From Pseudomonadota bacterium (lineage in GTDB: Bacteria; Pseudomonadota; Alphaproteobacteria; Rhizobiales; Beijerinckiaceae), in contig JAEWKP010000079.1 in the NCBI GenBank assembly GCA_023393655.1, forward strand, positions 1 through 7,070: 7,070 nucleotides of DNA, in the 5' to 3' direction. A program made the position numbers and the translations under genes. Positions 5,650-7,070 of the stretch are shown here, one piece after another. How positions within the stretch are numbered: position 1 is the first letter of the stretch; each line of letters opens with the position of its first letter. The notes beneath the pieces were generated by a model. It saw only the letters and a program-made list of their open reading frames with translations, did no database searches and was not told where the DNA came from.

Positions 5650-7070
5650 ATGAAAGACGACGACAACAACAGAGGCCGCGGCCCACGCAAGGGCGGTGGC
5701 GCCGGCTGCCGTGGACCCGGCTCCGGCGGCAAAGGCTTCGGTGGCAAGAGCTTCGGCAGCCGCTCCGGCGGCGGGGGCCGTGGGCCTGCGCGCGATGGCG
5801 AACGCAAGCCGTTCCGCAGCCGTTCGGGCGGCGATGACCGCCCCGCCCGCGATGGAGAGCGTAAGCCCTTCCGCGGCCATTCGGCCGGCGACGAACGCCC
5901 CGCCCGCCGGTTCGAGCGCCCCGCCGAGGGCGAAGCTCCGCGCACGCGCCGCTTCGATGGCGACCGCCCGGTCCGCGCCAGGGCCGAGGGCGAAGGCCGC
6001 GGCTTCCGCGAGCGTTCCGGAGACGAACGTCCGCACCGCACAGGCGATCGCCCCTTCGCCGGCCGTGACCGGCCGCAGGGTGACCGCCTCCCGCGTGGCG
6101 AAGGCCGCGATGGCGAGAAGCGCTTTTCGCGTCCGCGTTCGCCGCGCTTCGAGGGCCAGGACGATCGTCCGCGCCGCCCGCGCGCGGCTGAGCCCGAGCG
6201 CAAGCTGATCACGGCGGAGGAGCCGGAGCGCATCGCCAAGGTGATGGCGCGCGCCGGTGTCGCCTCGCGCCGCGACAGCGAGGCGATGATCGCGGAAGGC
6301 CGCGTCAGCGTGAACGGCACCGTGCTGGACAGCCCGGCCCTCGACGTGAAGCCGACCGATATCGTGCTGATCGACGGCGAGCCCTTGCCGGCGCGCGAGC
6401 GCACCCGGCTCTGGCTCTATCACAAGCCGCGCGGCGTGGTGACGACCAATTTCGATCCGGAAGGCCGGCCGACCGTCTTCGACGTGCTGCCGGAAGACCT
6501 GCCGCGCGTGCTGACCATCGGCCGGCTCGACATCAACACCGAAGGCCTGCTGCTGCTCACCAATGACGGCGGGCTGGCGCGGGTGCTGGAGCTGCCGGAA
6601 ACCGGCTGGCTGCGCCGCTACCGCGTGCGCGCCTTCGGCGAGGTGACGCAGGACGTACTGGACACGGTCAAGGACGGCGTCACCATCGATGACGTGCATT
6701 ACGGGCCGGTGATCGCGCGCTTCGAGCGCCAGCAGGGCTTCAATACCTGGCTGACGGTCGATCTGCGCGAGGGCAAGAACCGCGAGGTCAAGACCGTGCT
6801 CGAGCATCTCGGGCTGACGGTGAACCGGCTGATCCGCATCTCCTTCGGCCCGTTCCAACTCGGCGAGCTCGAAGAAGGCGAGGTCGACGAGATTCGCTCG
6901 CGCGTGTTGCAGGACCAGCTCGGCAGCGAGCTTACGGCCAAGGCCGGCGCCGATTTCGAATCGCCGCGCCGCGATGCCCTGCCCACCGGGCCGGGCCCGG
7001 GGCCGGCCGGCGACGACCGCCCGCGCGGCCGCTGTGACGAAGCCGGCCGCGTTGGCGAGCCGGTCCATGC
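5650..7070 (+). CDS. rluB: RluB/RsuA-family rRNA pseudouridine synthase with long Arg/Gly-rich N-terminal extension (3' end outside window)
   Basis: Enzyme that isomerises a uridine of ribosomal RNA to pseudouridine; RluB in E. coli acts on 23S U2605. No stop occurs before the window ends, leaving 473 complete codons. Residues 1-190 are low-complexity, rich in Arg, Gly, Asp, Glu and Pro, with a repeated block (RSGG...PARDGERKPFR at about 38-56 and 58-75) and seven DRP/ERP triplets. An S4 RNA-binding domain follows (about 193-240: ERIAKVMARAGVASRRDSE). The catalytic domain starts at LYHKPRGVV (256-264), has catalytic D294 in GRLDINTEGLLLLTNDG (291-307) and the family motif EGKNREVK (374-381), and ends near 415. 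A second Pro/Gly/Arg/Asp-rich tail begins around 438 and leaves the window. A typical RluB is about 290 residues. The AGGAG site supports the ATG at 5650. It is divergent from tadA. RsuA, RluE or RluF specificity cannot be excluded. Confidence 0.93.
   Translation, partial: MKDDDNNRGRGPRKGGGAGCRGPGSGGKGFGGKSFGSRSGGGGRGPARDGERKPFRSRSGGDDRPARDGERKPFRGHSAGDERPARRFERPAEGEAPRTRRFDGDRPVRARAEGEGRGFRERSGDERPHRTGDRPFAGRDRPQGDRLPRGEGRDGEKRFSRPRSPRFEGQDDRPRRPRAAEPERKLITAEEPERIAKVMARAGVASRRDSEAMIAEGRVSVNGTVLDSPALDVKPTDIVLIDGEPLPARERTRLWLYHKPRGVVTTNFDPEGRPTVFDVLPEDLPRVLTIGRLDINTEGLLLLTNDGGLARVLELPETGWLRRYRVRAFGEVTQDVLDTVKDGVTIDDVHYGPVIARFERQQGFNTWLTVDLREGKNREVKTVLEHLGLTVNRLIRISFGPFQLGELEEGEVDEIRSRVLQDQLGSELTAKAGADFESPRRDALPTGPGPGPAGDDRPRGRCDEAGRVGEPVH
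5761..5877 (+). repeat. Two-copy tandem repeat inside the disordered extension
   Basis: The coded block RSGG(GGRG/DDR)PARDGERKPFR occurs twice in succession, at residues 38-56 and 58-75, with a degenerate third start (SAGDERPAR) at 78-86. The third positions differ between copies (for example CGCTCCGGC versus CGTTCGGGC), so the repeat is kept at protein rather than DNA level and is not a recent slippage event. Confidence 0.6.

Noticed and set aside
5638..7068. 476-codon open frame on the - strand opposite the pseudouridine synthase
   Set aside because: The + strand frame holds the S4 domain, the catalytic GRLD motif and a good ribosome site. The - strand frame is Ala/Arg-rich mirror sequence with no motif.
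1..7070. Mobile element, CRISPR, tRNA/rRNA or phage signal
   Set aside because: No transposase or integrase motifs, terminal inverted repeats, regularly spaced direct repeats or tRNA-like cloverleaf were noticed. Intergenic regions are all short (about 120 bp or less).

Overview
The window is high-G+C DNA (roughly two thirds G+C by eye), densely packed and rich in GC-ending codons. It reads as a chromosomal segment of an alphaproteobacterium, most likely order Hyphomicrobiales (Rhizobiales). That placement is an inference from codon style, a CtrA-like box, and the linkage of purD with tadA and an RluB-type pseudouridine synthase. No mobile element, CRISPR array, tRNA or rRNA was seen. Eight protein genes are supported. 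The last one runs off the right edge.

Left part (1-3150, all + strand): purD (purine biosynthesis) is followed after 33 nt by an alpha/beta hydrolase that carries the full set of fluoroacetate-dehalogenase active-site residues. After another 22 nt comes a patatin-like serine lipase. The tight spacing suggests co-transcription, although a small hairpin sits between purD and the hydrolase.

Middle part (3110-4705): a long ArsR-type winged-helix regulator on the - strand overlaps the patatin gene tail to tail by 41 bp. It is divergent from a TauE/SafE-family membrane permease. The 105-bp region between their starts has a perfect 7-bp inverted repeat almost exactly at its centre, the expected layout for a regulator that controls itself and an exporter.

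Right part (4706-7070): after a GC-rich hairpin and a near-match to a CtrA site comes a small four-cysteine protein gene with a strong ribosome binding site. It ends 3 nt from the convergent tadA gene (tRNA-Arg wobble A34 deaminase). tadA is divergent from a pseudouridine synthase gene of the RluB/RsuA type. The synthase has an unusually long Arg/Gly-rich, repeat-bearing N-terminal extension of about 190 residues, and its C-terminal tail runs off the window.

Most of the window is ordinary genome. The points most worth a second look are the predicted defluorinase, the ArsR/TauE pair with its putative operator, the small four-cysteine protein behind a CtrA-like box, and the disordered repeat extension on the pseudouridine synthase. 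I see no clear sign of a wholly new multi-gene system.
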